NCBI GenBank assembly: GCA_035478435.1
Contig: DATIJT010000020.1
Coordinates: 38,116-102,115, forward strand
Reading direction: 5' to 3'
DNA length: 64,000 nt
Source: DATLRC01 sp035478435
GTDB taxonomy: Bacteria > Patescibacteriota > Saccharimonadia > Saccharimonadales > UBA4665
Shown: positions 39,687 through 48,237 of the stretch, piece by piece
Position numbering within the stretch: position 1 is the first letter of the stretch
Layout of the letters: the number at the start of each line of letters is the position of its first letter
Made by a program: the position numbers and the translations under genes
Notes under the pieces: model-generated
Database searches by the model: none
Seen by the model: the letters and a program-made list of their open reading frames with translations, nothing else
Told to the model about the DNA's origin: nothing

Positions 39687-42269
39687 ATGAAGTTACCGAA
39701 AGTTTACGACCCGTCACAGTATGAAAGTGACATTTACGCCCTGTGGGAGAAAAGCCAGGCTTTTGTACCCAGCGGGAAAGGGGACAGCTACAGCATTGTC
39801 CTGCCGCCACCTAATGCTAACGGCAACCTTCACCTTGGGCATGCCTTAACCATTGCAGTCGAAGATATTGCCATTCGTTATCACCGGCAAAAAGGGGAGA
39901 ACGTGCTGTTCGTACCAGGGGCCGACCATGCTGGCTTCGAAACCCAAGTCGTTTACGAAAAAGAGCTGGCCAGACAGGGCAAAAGCCGTTTTGATTTTCC
40001 ACGTGAACAACTCTACCAGCAGATCTGGGATTTCGTGCAGCTAAACCGCGACAATTTCGAGGCCCAAATCCGCCGCCTGGGCGCTAGCGTGGATTGGACC
40101 CACTACACCTTCACCCTAGATAATAAGATTGTCCGCCAGGCCTACAGCACATTTAAAAAAATGTGGGATGAAGGCCTAATTTATAGAGGTGAACGACTGG
40201 TCAACTTCTGCACATTCCACGGTACGGCTTTCGCCGATATTGAGGTCGCTTTCCAGGAAGTGAAGGGCAGTTTATGGCACATCCGCTACCCCTTGACCGA
40301 TGGCAGCGGGGAAGTGGTGGTCGCTACCACCCGGCCGGAGACCATGTTGGGCGATACGGCCGTAGCAGTGAATCCAAAGGATAAAAGATATGTTGGTTTG
40401 GTAGGGAAGACCGTCAAGTTGCCGCTAACCAACCGTGAAATACCGATATTGGCTGACGAGTTTGTAGACATGACTTTTGGCACCGGCGCCGTTAAGGTCA
40501 CGCCGGCCCATGACCCCAACGACTACGAAGTAGGGAAGCGGCACGATTTGCCGTTTATAACCGTCATTAACCACGAAGGCAAGCTGTCCAGTGATGTGCC
40601 GGAAGCTTACCGTGGTTTATCTGTAGAAGACGGCCGCCAAAAAGTGGTCCAAGAGCTAGAAGAGCAGGGGTTTTTGGTTAAAACGGAAGATTACACGCAT
40701 AGTGTCGGCCATTGCTACAAATGCGGCACCGTTATCCAACCGCTGCTGCGCGAACAGTGGTTCGTAGATATGCAGCCGCTAGCCAAAGAAGCTATCAAAG
40801 CGCTCGAGGCCAACAAAATTAAATTTTACCCCGACAGCAAGAGGCGACAATTGATTACTTACCTGGAAAACTTAAGGGATTGGAACATCAGCCGGCAGAT
40901 CGCCTGGGGCATCCCCATTCCGGCCTTCCAGAACATCGACGAGCCGGAAGATTGGATTTACGACGAGCGGGTCGACCAGGAAATAATCACCATTGGCGAC
41001 AAAACTTACCGCCGCGACCCTGACGTCTTCGACACCTGGTTCTCCAGCAGCTCTTGGCCTTATGCCACGCTCAACTATCCAGATGGCGAAGACTACAAGC
41101 AGTTTTACCCCTTAAGCCTGATGGAGACAGGCTTTGACATCCTCATGCCGTGGGTGTCGCGGATGCTGATGCTTGGGCTTTACGTCACCAGCGAAGTACC
41201 ATTTAAGGCCGTTTACTTGCATGGGTTAATACTTGATCAGCACGGCCAAAAAATGAGCAAGAGCAAAGGTAACGTCGTTGACCCCATGGAAGTACTTGAC
41301 AAATACGGCTCGGACGCTATGCGCATGGGCGTCATAAGCGGTCAGACACCGGGCAATAACCAGCCGTTCGACTACACTAAAGTCGTCGGCGCCCGCAACT
41401 TTGCCAACAAACTCTGGAACATCGCTCGCTACATCGAAGACGCCCTTGGTGAGCAAACGGGCAGGGACCTGTCCGCCGCAGCTTCAGAGGCCAAACCAGT
41501 AACGGCAGCCGATCATTGGATACTAAGCAAATTACAGCATTCACAAGACGTAGTTACCTCTCATTTGGAGAGTTACCGCTTCAATGAAGCCTATGAAACG
41601 CTTTACCACTTCGTATGGGATGATCTGGCCGATTGGTACGTCGAAGCCAGCAAGGCCCAACCCAATAAACCGCTGCTAGCATTTCTGTTGGAGGCTGTGT
41701 TAGTCCTGGCGCACCCGTTCGCGCCATTTGTCACCGAAACCATCTGGCAGACATTAGCCTGGGAGAAAGATACGCTGCTGGCCACCAAAACACTCTTGAA
41801 AATTCCAGCTAGCGACACCAAGCAAGCCCAAGCTTTCGCCGAAATCCAAAACATCATCAGCGAAGTCCGCTTTATCGTCAAAGCGCTGAATGTTTCAGGT
41901 GTAACGCTGTACTACACCGACGTAGCGTTTTTACAAGATAACGCCGCACTGATTAAACGCCTGGCAAAACTGCAGGATGTTACCGAGGTGCAGGATGGCA
42001 CAGGCCTGTACCTCACCACTACCAAATACCGCTGTTGGCTGGACATTGACGCTGCTACCGCCCAGGCGTACTTAAAAGAGATCGAAGCCAAGCAAGCCAA
42101 ACAAAAAGCTGTCATCGCCCAGCTAGAAGCCCGCCTGACCAACAAGGGTTACATACAGAACGCCCCCAAACAGCTCATAGAAGAGACCAAAAGCCAGTTA
42201 GAAGCCGCCAAAGACTTAAGCGCTAAAATGGATGCTGAATACGAACGCTTTTCCGGTTCCAGCCGGTAG
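39687..42269 (+). CDS. valS: Valyl-tRNA synthetase
   Basis: 860 residues. HIGH motif PPPNANGNLHLGHAL (about 33-47), CP1 editing domain (TTRPETMLGDTAVAVNP), KMSKS motif HGQKMSKSKGNVVDP (about 519-533), anticodon-binding domain and C-terminal coiled-coil arm. Extended -10 TGGTATGAT lies 9 bases before the ATG. The tail has a diverged second copy 650 bases downstream (42923-43063). Confidence 0.97.
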   Translation: MKLPKVYDPSQYESDIYALWEKSQAFVPSGKGDSYSIVLPPPNANGNLHLGHALTIAVEDIAIRYHRQKGENVLFVPGADHAGFETQVVYEKELARQGKSRFDFPREQLYQQIWDFVQLNRDNFEAQIRRLGASVDWTHYTFTLDNKIVRQAYSTFKKMWDEGLIYRGERLVNFCTFHGTAFADIEVAFQEVKGSLWHIRYPLTDGSGEVVVATTRPETMLGDTAVAVNPKDKRYVGLVGKTVKLPLTNREIPILADEFVDMTFGTGAVKVTPAHDPNDYEVGKRHDLPFITVINHEGKLSSDVPEAYRGLSVEDGRQKVVQELEEQGFLVKTEDYTHSVGHCYKCGTVIQPLLREQWFVDMQPLAKEAIKALEANKIKFYPDSKRRQLITYLENLRDWNISRQIAWGIPIPAFQNIDEPEDWIYDERVDQEIITIGDKTYRRDPDVFDTWFSSSSWPYATLNYPDGEDYKQFYPLSLMETGFDILMPWVSRMLMLGLYVTSEVPFKAVYLHGLILDQHGQKMSKSKGNVVDPMEVLDKYGSDAMRMGVISGQTPGNNQPFDYTKVVGARNFANKLWNIARYIEDALGEQTGRDLSAAASEAKPVTAADHWILSKLQHSQDVVTSHLESYRFNEAYETLYHFVWDDLADWYVEASKAQPNKPLLAFLLEAVLVLAHPFAPFVTETIWQTLAWEKDTLLATKTLLKIPASDTKQAQAFAEIQNIISEVRFIVKALNVSGVTLYYTDVAFLQDNAALIKRLAKLQDVTEVQDGTGLYLTTTKYRCWLDIDAATAQAYLKEIEAKQAKQKAVIAQLEARLTNKGYIQNAPKQLIEETKSQLEAAKDLSAKMDAEYERFSGSSR

Positions 42270-42315
42270 GATTGGGGGCTAGCCATATTTACATTAGTAT
42301 GGTATAATTAAGTAA

Positions 42316-42924
42316 ATGGCAAAGTCATCTGTACGCTATTCAACTCCTCGACAAGACCTTGAAATTCTGGAGGATAGATTATTCAAGAACCAGTTAGAAA
42401 CAGCCAGGATACACCCCTTAGAAACTAAGCGCGGGTTGGTAGCCGTGAAGGCCGATGAACATTTGTTTGGCGTGGTTTTGGCGCAGGTGGTTGTAGTAGA
42501 CGACTATACAGTCACCGTAGGACATCACGCTGTTAACTTCAGGCTTGGTCAGACAGCCCATGCTTCATCTGAGGAACGCTATTACTCCTGTTATATAGAT
42601 GCCGCCAGGGCAGATCAACCAGGTGGGTTGGACTACCAATGGGCGGCTAACGACCCTAACAGTCAAGATCCACTAAGAAATGAACAGTTGATGGTCGCAG
42701 ATATACTAAATAACGTTACTAATTCTGGCAGCGCGTACGACGCCCTTCACCAGGACTTCGTCAGGCGTTATCCTAGTATTGACAGAGGAGGATTGCCTCC
42801 AGGAGCGGGTATGGAATACGGCCCTGGAGTGAACCTTATAAGGATGTTGGGAGTTGGTGTGAAATTTCACCCAGCGGTTATAGAAGCAGCTTTGGAGTTA
42901 CCCCAAAGAGAAGAACTAAGCTGA
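42316..42924 (+). CDS. Hypothetical protein, 202 aa
   Basis: Extended -10 TGGTATAAT (42303-42308) ends 7 bases before the ATG, so it has its own leaderless promoter. Soluble; the N-terminal half looks beta-rich (LVAVKADEHLFGVVLAQVVVVDDYTVTVG), the C-terminal half helical. No recognised family. Its stop codon abuts a leftover valS tail, so it was inserted into, or captured between, valS material. Confidence 0.72.
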   Translation: MAKSSVRYSTPRQDLEILEDRLFKNQLETARIHPLETKRGLVAVKADEHLFGVVLAQVVVVDDYTVTVGHHAVNFRLGQTAHASSEERYYSCYIDAARADQPGGLDYQWAANDPNSQDPLRNEQLMVADILNNVTNSGSAYDALHQDFVRRYPSIDRGGLPPGAGMEYGPGVNLIRMLGVGVKFHPAVIEAALELPQREELS

Positions 42925-43063
42925 AAACAAGATAGGCAATCAGAGCTATGTCAAAAACGCCCCACGTGAAATCGTCGACCAAACCAAGCAGCAACTAGCC
43001 GAAGCCCAACAATTGTTAGAAAATCTCGACAAAGAATACAGCCGCTTCAGTCAAAGCAATTAA
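42923..43063 (+). pseudogene. Remnant of a second valS, C-terminal coiled-coil only
   Basis: A 46-codon open stretch ending in TAA reads ENKIGNQSYVKNAPREIV...TKQQLAEAQ...LDKEYSRFSQSN. It aligns with the end of ValS in this window (NKGYIQNAPKQLIEETKSQL...MDAEYERFSGSSR), with matching length and termination. It has no start codon or promoter. It is clearly diverged from the intact copy, so it is not a recent duplication; replacement of an older valS by an incoming one is a simple explanation. Confidence 0.8.
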
Positions 43064-43101
43064 TCCGCTGATCTACTGGGTGGTCGTACCCGACAGATAG
43101 G

Positions 43102-43974
43102 TTAATCAGCTGGTTCTAGGGCTTCGCGGATCCGGTTGGCTGACTCTTCGGGGTGATAGCCATCAAACCACAGTACGTGCCAGCCCATTTTTTCGGCCGC
43201 CATCAGGTTGGCGCGGGTATCGTCGATCAGCAAAATCTCTTCTGGAGGACAACCAGCGCGCTCTTGGGCAATCTGGTACATTTTTTCTTCGGGCTTGATT
43301 GTGCCTACCTCTGAAGAATCTACTATGGCATCATAGTGGATGTTCGGCAATACGCCTTGTTCGCGCAGGGCTTTTACCTGGCCGGAAATTATATTCGTCA
43401 AAATGCCGACTTTATAGAGGCCGGCGGCCCATTTCAGCAGTTCCTGTACTTCGGTGACCGGCTCAATCGCTGCCATGTATTCACGCGTCCAGTCGACTTT
43501 GGAAAGGTTTAATTTTTTAGCTAGGGCAGCATTGAAGTCTTTGACACTCATTTTCCCACGCCAAGCGTCATCGTAATAACGCCAGAAGGCTGTTTCGACG
43601 ACATCTATCGGCCGGCCGGAAGCTTCGGCCAGGCGGCTATAGGCTTGGTGGCTGCCCCTTACCAGACAGTCATTGAGGTCAAAGTAGATAAAACTGGCGC
43701 CACCCTTGGTTTTATGCAGCTTACGAGGAGCAAGTGCAGGGGAGACAACACCCAGTAAGTCGTCTAAGCCGCTGCCCAGGGCATTGGCGATCGCCTGGAT
43801 AGTGAAAATAGACGGTGATTTTATAGCCCCGCGCTCAATCTTCGCCAGGGTAGAGAAGCTCAAGTTCGCTTTGTGGCATAACTGTTGTTGCGTCAAGCCC
43901 GCGGCTTGCCGCGCCTCTTGCAATCTCTTACCCAGCGCCTTTTCGGTGCTTGGGACCAACCCACCTGAATCCAT
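43102..43974 (-). CDS. XRE helix-turn-helix fused to HAD hydrolase
   Basis: Residues about 12-75 form an XRE/Cro-type HTH (RLQEARQAAGLTQQQLCHKA, STLAKIERG). Residues about 92-285 form a HAD-IA hydrolase: motif I YFDLNDCLV, motif II GILTNI, lysine in TIKPEEKMY, motif IV LLIDDTRANL. The two are joined by a short basic linker. Such a fusion would link DNA binding to a small phosphorylated ligand or use the HAD fold as a sensor. Motif I has Asn in place of the second Asp, so activity may be reduced. Confidence 0.85.
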   Translation of the reverse strand: MDSGGLVPSTEKALGKRLQEARQAAGLTQQQLCHKANLSFSTLAKIERGAIKSPSIFTIQAIANALGSGLDDLLGVVSPALAPRKLHKTKGGASFIYFDLNDCLVRGSHQAYSRLAEASGRPIDVVETAFWRYYDDAWRGKMSVKDFNAALAKKLNLSKVDWTREYMAAIEPVTEVQELLKWAAGLYKVGILTNIISGQVKALREQGVLPNIHYDAIVDSSEVGTIKPEEKMYQIAQERAGCPPEEILLIDDTRANLMAAEKMGWHVLWFDGYHPEESANRIREALEPAD

Positions 43975-44137
43975 AGCCTTATGATAACAGCCAAATGGCC
44001 AAAATCCAAGATTAAAATAGTACTAAATGGCTACAGAACCACCTATTTTATTCCTGTTTACTATCTTCAATTTTGATCCGATCGAGTCAAAATTGTAGTA
44101 AAACTTAATCTGTCAGCTATGTCCGGGAGTTTACCAA

Positions 44138-44317
44138 TTAAATATGCAGCACCCAGCGCAGGATTGTCCAAATGACAATAAAAACTATAACGAACGCTGC
44201 ACCGGTAATAATCCAAACATTCTGGGTGTTTCCGTAGCCCATGCGCCGGCCGGATTTGGAATAGATCCAGGCCGCTACGCCGGCGGCTATAAACAGGGAA
44301 GTCATCACAGGAGTCAT
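44138..44317 (-). CDS. Small two-helix membrane protein, 59 aa
   Basis: MTPVMTSLFIAAGVAAWIYS, a polar loop with SGRRMGYGNTQ, then a second helix (IITGAAFVIVFIVIWTILRWV). Hydrophobic periodicity and a basic loop support a real protein. There is no clear Shine-Dalgarno; a GTG six codons upstream (44335) is an alternative start. A structured RNA ends 13 bases upstream and may be its leader. Confidence 0.6.
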   Translation of the reverse strand: MTPVMTSLFIAAGVAAWIYSKSGRRMGYGNTQNVWIITGAAFVIVFIVIWTILRWVLHI

Positions 44318-44330
44318 ACCGCTTAAGCTT

Positions 44331-44498
44331 ACCACACCCTCGCACCAGCCAGTCTGCTCCGGCAGCCGCCGGACTCCACTGGCTTCTTTGACTCATGCAC
44401 GATTTTCTCTTGCGGTGCTCGATCACCGTACTGCCTGCACGGTTCTTTCCGCTCCTCAGAGAGAAATCGCACCTGAGCCTAAAGTGCGAGGATGTGGT
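44331..44498. ncRNA. Structured RNA candidate, three-way junction
   Basis: A 15-bp outer stem (ACCACACCCTCGCAC 44331-44345 with GTGCGAGGATGTGGT 44484-44498, one G-U pair) encloses two arms. Arm 1: GCCAGT/ACTGGC (44348-44353, 44378-44383) capped by CCGGC/GCCGG. Arm 2: a long interrupted stem, CTCATGCACGATTTTCTCT (44392-44410) with AGAGAAATCGCACCTGAG (44460-44477), capped by CGGTG/CACCG. The element fills the gap between the HIT gene and a tiny membrane protein gene. Strand unproven; the minus strand fits a leader or operon RNA. Not recognised as 6S, SRP, tmRNA or RNase P RNA. Confidence 0.6.
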
Positions 44499-44500
44499 TA

Positions 44501-44893
44501 CTAGAAAGCCAGCTTTTTAGCCATTTCACTCAATGCCGCGTGGTCGGGTTCGGCTGACATATCTGGTTGCTGTAGGTATTCTTCCATGGTGTTAAAGGGG
44601 ATCAGGTGCACGTGGGCATGGGGAATATGCAGACCGACCACTTGTACGCCAACCCGCGCCGGTTTAATTACATCACGTAAGCGCTGGGCAACTTTCTGGC
44701 AAGCAGACATCAGTGCTTGGTAATCCTGCTCCGGCAAATCCCACAGGGAAGCGATCTGGGCTTTAGGCACCACTAGCGTTCGGCCTGGCTGGGCTGGATA
44801 GATTTCTAGAAAGGCTAGGGTTTTTTCGTCCTCGTAAATTTTGTGGGCAGGGATCTCTCCCTTAATGATCTTGGTGAATATACTGTCTTCCAT
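44501..44893 (-). CDS. HIT-family nucleotide-binding protein
   Basis: 130 residues with the histidine triad HIPHAHVHLIP (about residues 90-100) and the N-terminal DSIFTKIIKGEIPAHKIYED typical of the Hint/PKCI branch. Such proteins hydrolyse AMP-linked phosphoramidates. TACAAT ends 6 bases before the ATG, so leaderless. Confidence 0.95.
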   Translation of the reverse strand: MEDSIFTKIIKGEIPAHKIYEDEKTLAFLEIYPAQPGRTLVVPKAQIASLWDLPEQDYQALMSACQKVAQRLRDVIKPARVGVQVVGLHIPHAHVHLIPFNTMEEYLQQPDMSAEPDHAALSEMAKKLAF

Positions 44894-44936
44894 AGCCCTA
44901 TTGTATCAACCCTTAATTTGGTTCAGCTGTTTGGCC

Positions 44937-45461
44937 TCAAGTCTGTTCTGGGTCATGAAGCTGGCTTTCCAAAACTTCGACGAATCTTAGAAGGCTAGAT
45001 GCCGTTTTGCCAAAGCCTACCCCACCCAGATTCAGCCTCCTGGCATTAATATGCTCAGCTATATCACTGAATCCATGCGGTTCAATGCCTAACAACCTAC
45101 GTCCATTCTCAGATTTTGGGTCTTTAGCATAGTGGCCACGGAGCAAGCAGCCACACATTGTTTGATCTAGGGCATCTGGATGGTGGCCACGTAAGTGCAG
45201 GTCAAGGCCAGTGAAGATGTGTCCGGCGAAAATTCTTGAGCTTCCTATTGGTTGGCCGCTTTGTTGGGCATCCGCTCCTAAAACGCGTCTTAAACTTTCT
45301 TTAGTAACCAGTCCTAATTGCCGGCCATCTGGCAAGCCAACCCTATCTAGGCAAAATGGTAGTGTCATCAGGGCTTCATCTACTATTGGCCGGCTGGTAG
45401 CTTCCTCTGGCAATCCAGGCCCAAAGGTAGACCGAGCAGTTTCTCCACTAGAGTTCGTCAT
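44937..45461 (-). CDS. Hypothetical protein, 174 aa
   Basis: Consensus promoter TTGACA (45492-45497), 17-base spacer, TATATA (45469-45474), 7 bases to the ATG, so leaderless. Soluble. Several His and Cys residues (AGHIFTGLDLHLRGHH, MCGCLLRGHY) could bind metal. No recognised family. Confidence 0.68.
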   Translation of the reverse strand: MTNSSGETARSTFGPGLPEEATSRPIVDEALMTLPFCLDRVGLPDGRQLGLVTKESLRRVLGADAQQSGQPIGSSRIFAGHIFTGLDLHLRGHHPDALDQTMCGCLLRGHYAKDPKSENGRRLLGIEPHGFSDIAEHINARRLNLGGVGFGKTASSLLRFVEVLESQLHDPEQT

Positions 45462-45553
45462 ATCTGTATATATACCCTAATATTTATTTCTTGTCAAAAT
45501 AATTGTTTGCTCAATCCATGTTATTTATTTGTTCTTGGGGGTACAATAAGCTC

Positions 45554-46648
45554 ATGCTTTTCATCCGGAAGTCGCTTTACCATTTTTTAGCCGGCTTACT
45601 CTTCTTATTCCTAGTCGGTACGGCTTGGACCACTGCCCTAAGCCTGACTTTCGCTAAGCCAGCAAAGCTAGAAAGTTGGCTGAGTGAAAGCAAGCTGTAT
45701 GACCATTTTATGGATAATGTCATTGCCCAGTCCCAAAAATCCGGCGAAAGCCAGGGCGGGCAAAATGGCGGCTCGCTCAACCTGAAAGACCCGGGCGTCC
45801 AGCAAGCCGCCAAGGCCGCCTTTTCGCCCCAGGTATTGCAGGGTAGCGTCAACAACTTTCTAGACGCCAACTATGCCTGGCTAGAGGGCAAGACGCCCAC
45901 GCCGGATTTTCGCGTTGACCTTTCGGGAGCCAAAGCCAACCTAGCAAGCAATGTCGGCGCTTACGTCCAAAGCCGCTTAAGCGGCCTACCAAAGTGTACT
46001 ACCACTGTTTCAGCTGACAATTTTGATCCGCTCTCGGCTACCTGCCTACCGCGGGGTGTTACGCCCACCAGCGCCGCCCAGCAATCAGCGGCCCAAATCG
46101 CCGGCGGCCAAGACTTTTTGAAAAACCCGGTCATCACTCCCCAAACGCTCAGCCAAACCGACAAAAACCAGTCCAGCCAGCCATACTACCAAAAGCTGTC
46201 GTGGCTGCCCCGAGCCTACCGGCTAGCCACTGGGCTGCCTTACATCTTGGGCCTGCTATCGGCGCTTGCAGCCCTGGGCGTCATCTTCATCGCCCTGACG
46301 CGCCGGCGGGGAACCAGAAAAGTCGCCACCGCTTTATTAAGTTCCGGCGGAACCATATTACTACTGGTTTTGGTTAGCCGTGTCGCTTTAGGGATAGTGG
46401 ATAAGCGGGTTTTCATTAATTCAAACGTCGCCCAGTTGCAGGCTCCCCTCGTAAACTTCGCCGACCGCGCCCAGTGGTCAGTAGCCAAATTAGACCTATG
46501 GTTTGGCGGGGTTTTCATTGTACTAGCCGTAGCTCTTTACTTAGCTTTGCACTATTCAAAGCCTAAGCTTCCCAAAACCGATCTTCCAGGGGAAGAATCA
46601 GTGGCACCAACTACTCCAAAACCCAAAAAGCAAATCGCAGTCCAGTAA
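45554..46648 (+). CDS. Multi-pass membrane protein with large exported domain
   Basis: 364 residues. A first membrane helix (about 10-32), a 190-residue polar exported region (Gln/Ser/Gly-rich in part), then three helices near 232-252, 262-285 and 320-340 and a Pro/Lys-rich cytoplasmic tail. TACAAT (45542-45547) is 6 bases before this ATG. The layout recalls a class of envelope proteins with an internal exported domain; I cannot name it. Confidence 0.75.
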   Translation: MLFIRKSLYHFLAGLLFLFLVGTAWTTALSLTFAKPAKLESWLSESKLYDHFMDNVIAQSQKSGESQGGQNGGSLNLKDPGVQQAAKAAFSPQVLQGSVNNFLDANYAWLEGKTPTPDFRVDLSGAKANLASNVGAYVQSRLSGLPKCTTTVSADNFDPLSATCLPRGVTPTSAAQQSAAQIAGGQDFLKNPVITPQTLSQTDKNQSSQPYYQKLSWLPRAYRLATGLPYILGLLSALAALGVIFIALTRRRGTRKVATALLSSGGTILLLVLVSRVALGIVDKRVFINSNVAQLQAPLVNFADRAQWSVAKLDLWFGGVFIVLAVALYLALHYSKPKLPKTDLPGEESVAPTTPKPKKQIAVQ

Positions 46649-46649
46649 T

Positions 46650-47087
46650 TTAACCTAGCCCTTTGGTCATCCAGCGGTAAGCATGGCCGGGGTCGTAAAC
46701 ATGGCGTTCGTAAAATGCCTGGAGTTCATCATCTCCATCGTCTACCAATATGTGGACCTCTTCATAGCCCCGGCTTTTAAGTAAACTCTCGGCTTCAGCC
46801 ATGAGTTGGCTGCCTACACCTTGACGCTGCTGTTCGGCGGCTACAGCCAAGCCAAAGATAAAAGCCCTACTGCCATCTTCCATAATAGAAGCGGTGCCTA
46901 TAACTTCGCCCTCTCGTTCCGCTATTAAAATCGATTCAGGATCTCTAGCAATTTTGGCTCCAACCCTTGCCGGCGAATGGAAGGGCTCGTAGAAAATTCC
47001 CGCCTCTTGGAGAAGTTGGGCTAGAACTTCGTAATCAGAGGCCGTATAACTTCTAATCTCTGAAGGGTCGGGGGATCGTTCGGTCAT
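46650..47087 (-). CDS. GNAT N-acetyltransferase
   Basis: 145 residues with motif A (IFGLAVAAEQQRQGVGSQLM, about 76-95) and a C-terminal motif B (LQAFYERHVY). Single GNAT domain of unknown acceptor. It lies 23 bases downstream of the tRNA-Ser gene on the same strand, so it may be read through from the tRNA promoter. Confidence 0.88.
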   Translation of the reverse strand: MTERSPDPSEIRSYTASDYEVLAQLLQEAGIFYEPFHSPARVGAKIARDPESILIAEREGEVIGTASIMEDGSRAFIFGLAVAAEQQRQGVGSQLMAEAESLLKSRGYEEVHILVDDGDDELQAFYERHVYDPGHAYRWMTKGLG

Positions 47088-47110
47088 AGGCTAAGTTTAA
47101 CATTTTATAG

Positions 47111-47200
47111 TGGCGGAGAGGGTGGGATTTGAACCCACGATACGGTTGCCCGCATACTGCTTTTCGAGAGCAGCGCCTTCAACCACTCGGCCACCTCTCC
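47111..47200 (-). tRNA. tRNA-Ser (CGA)
   Basis: Acceptor GGAGAGG/CCTCTCC, G73 and encoded CCA. Anticodon arm CTGCT-CTCGAAA-AGCAG with CGA anticodon (reads UCG). Long variable arm and GGTTCAAATCC T-loop confirm a class II serine tRNA. Confidence 0.95.
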
Positions 47201-47232
47201 GTAAATGATCATTATAACTTTGAAAATAACTA

Positions 47233-47291
47233 TTGACATAGTATGCCTTAGGTACTATACTGCCGGTGTACTAAACATAAGGACTAGTACA
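47233..47291 (+). promoter_or_regulatory. Promoter with two inverted-repeat operators (PadR operon)
   Basis: TTGACA (47233-47238), 17-base spacer, TATACT (47256-47261). Inverted repeat ATAGTA-N9-TACTAT (47238-47258) fills the spacer. A second, TGTACTA-N11-TAGTACA (47267-47291), brackets the ribosome site and touches the ATG. Both suit autorepression by the PadR product. Confidence 0.78.
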
Positions 47292-47671
47292 TGAAACTAG
47301 ATGATTACGAGCAAAAATTGTTAGACGGCTGGGAAGAAGTCTTTAAAAAAGGCCAGCTAACCATGTGGATTATGTTGGCGCTCAAAGACGGGCCTAAGCA
47401 CATGGCCGACATTAAAGCTTTTATAGACGAAGCCACTAACGGCACTCTGACCGCCGACGATCAAAGCATGTACCGTGCTCTGCGCCGCTATTATGATGTC
47501 GAGCTGGTAGATTTTACCACCGAGCCGGGCAAGAGCGGCCCCGACCGCAAGGTTTACAGTCTAACCAAGATTGGCCAACGCGTACTCGAAGAATTCATTG
47601 CTAGAAATATTACTTCGGTCTTTTTTAAGCCCCAGATTGTTAATCTACTTAATAAAAGGAGTTCAAAATGA
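47291..47671 (+). CDS. PadR-family transcriptional regulator
   Basis: 126 residues: winged helix with LTMWIMLALKDGPKHMADIKAF, a recognition helix near SMYRALRRYYDV and YSLTKIGQRVLEEF. PadR proteins repress membrane-stress or efflux operons until a ligand binds. AAGGA lies 5-8 bases before the ATG. The stop overlaps the next gene's start (ATGA-type), making one operon of three genes. Confidence 0.88.
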   Translation: MKLDDYEQKLLDGWEEVFKKGQLTMWIMLALKDGPKHMADIKAFIDEATNGTLTADDQSMYRALRRYYDVELVDFTTEPGKSGPDRKVYSLTKIGQRVLEEFIARNITSVFFKPQIVNLLNKRSSK

Positions 47672-48237
47672 GCCTCATGACAGACGATAAACGATGGATT
47701 GCCATAAGGGCAGCATTCCTGCCATTAATTTTCATTTTGCCGTTTTTTGTGAACCATTTTCGGCAAATTCCGTGCCATACCGAGTCATATGATCATGGTC
47801 ACCTAATCGTAAAGGGGCCGTGTTATATCATTTCATCCGGCAGCCTATTTAATCACTTAAGCGGTATATTTCTATTAGTCGGACTGGGTGTCTTATTTGC
47901 CAGTTACGATACTTGGCAACGTGGCAAAGCCAAGGCTGTTTTTGCCCGCGTTCAGATACGTATCGCTTTCCTGAGCGTCATGCTTACAGCCATCGCTTAC
48001 GCTATCTTGTACCAATTTAGCCAACTGAGATATTTGAGTTTGCTGGACAGCTTTCAACCCCCAAGCTCTGCTACCTTAGCTAAGGTTCAAGCCCATCCCT
48101 TTGGCGTAAGCTTTCCTCCTGCGTTTTTAGCCTTATTTAGCGCTTTCTATCTACTGATGCCTTTCCTGCAGTGGAAAAACCACACTAAAGACAAAACCCG
48201 CGTCGGCGGGATTAAGAAAGAGGAGTTATTCAAATGA
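47668..48237 (+). CDS. Four-helix membrane protein of PadR operon
   Basis: 189 residues with four hydrophobic segments (about 11-29, 56-77, 93-112 and 148-168) and a lysine-rich cytoplasmic end. AAGGAG lies 6 bases before the ATG. Coupled to PadR upstream and a second membrane protein downstream. No family recognised; envelope-stress or transport accessory role is inferred only from context. Confidence 0.75.
   Translation: MSLMTDDKRWIAIRAAFLPLIFILPFFVNHFRQIPCHTESYDHGHLIVKGPCYIISSGSLFNHLSGIFLLVGLGVLFASYDTWQRGKAKAVFARVQIRIAFLSVMLTAIAYAILYQFSQLRYLSLLDSFQPPSSATLAKVQAHPFGVSFPPAFLALFSAFYLLMPFLQWKNHTKDKTRVGGIKKEELFK

Noticed and set aside
44348..44383. Resemblance of the GCCAGT arm to the SRP RNA domain IV (GGAG/GCAG loops)
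   Set aside because: The loop-proximal stem is 5 bp, not 2-3, and lacks the GGAA tetraloop and conserved flanks.
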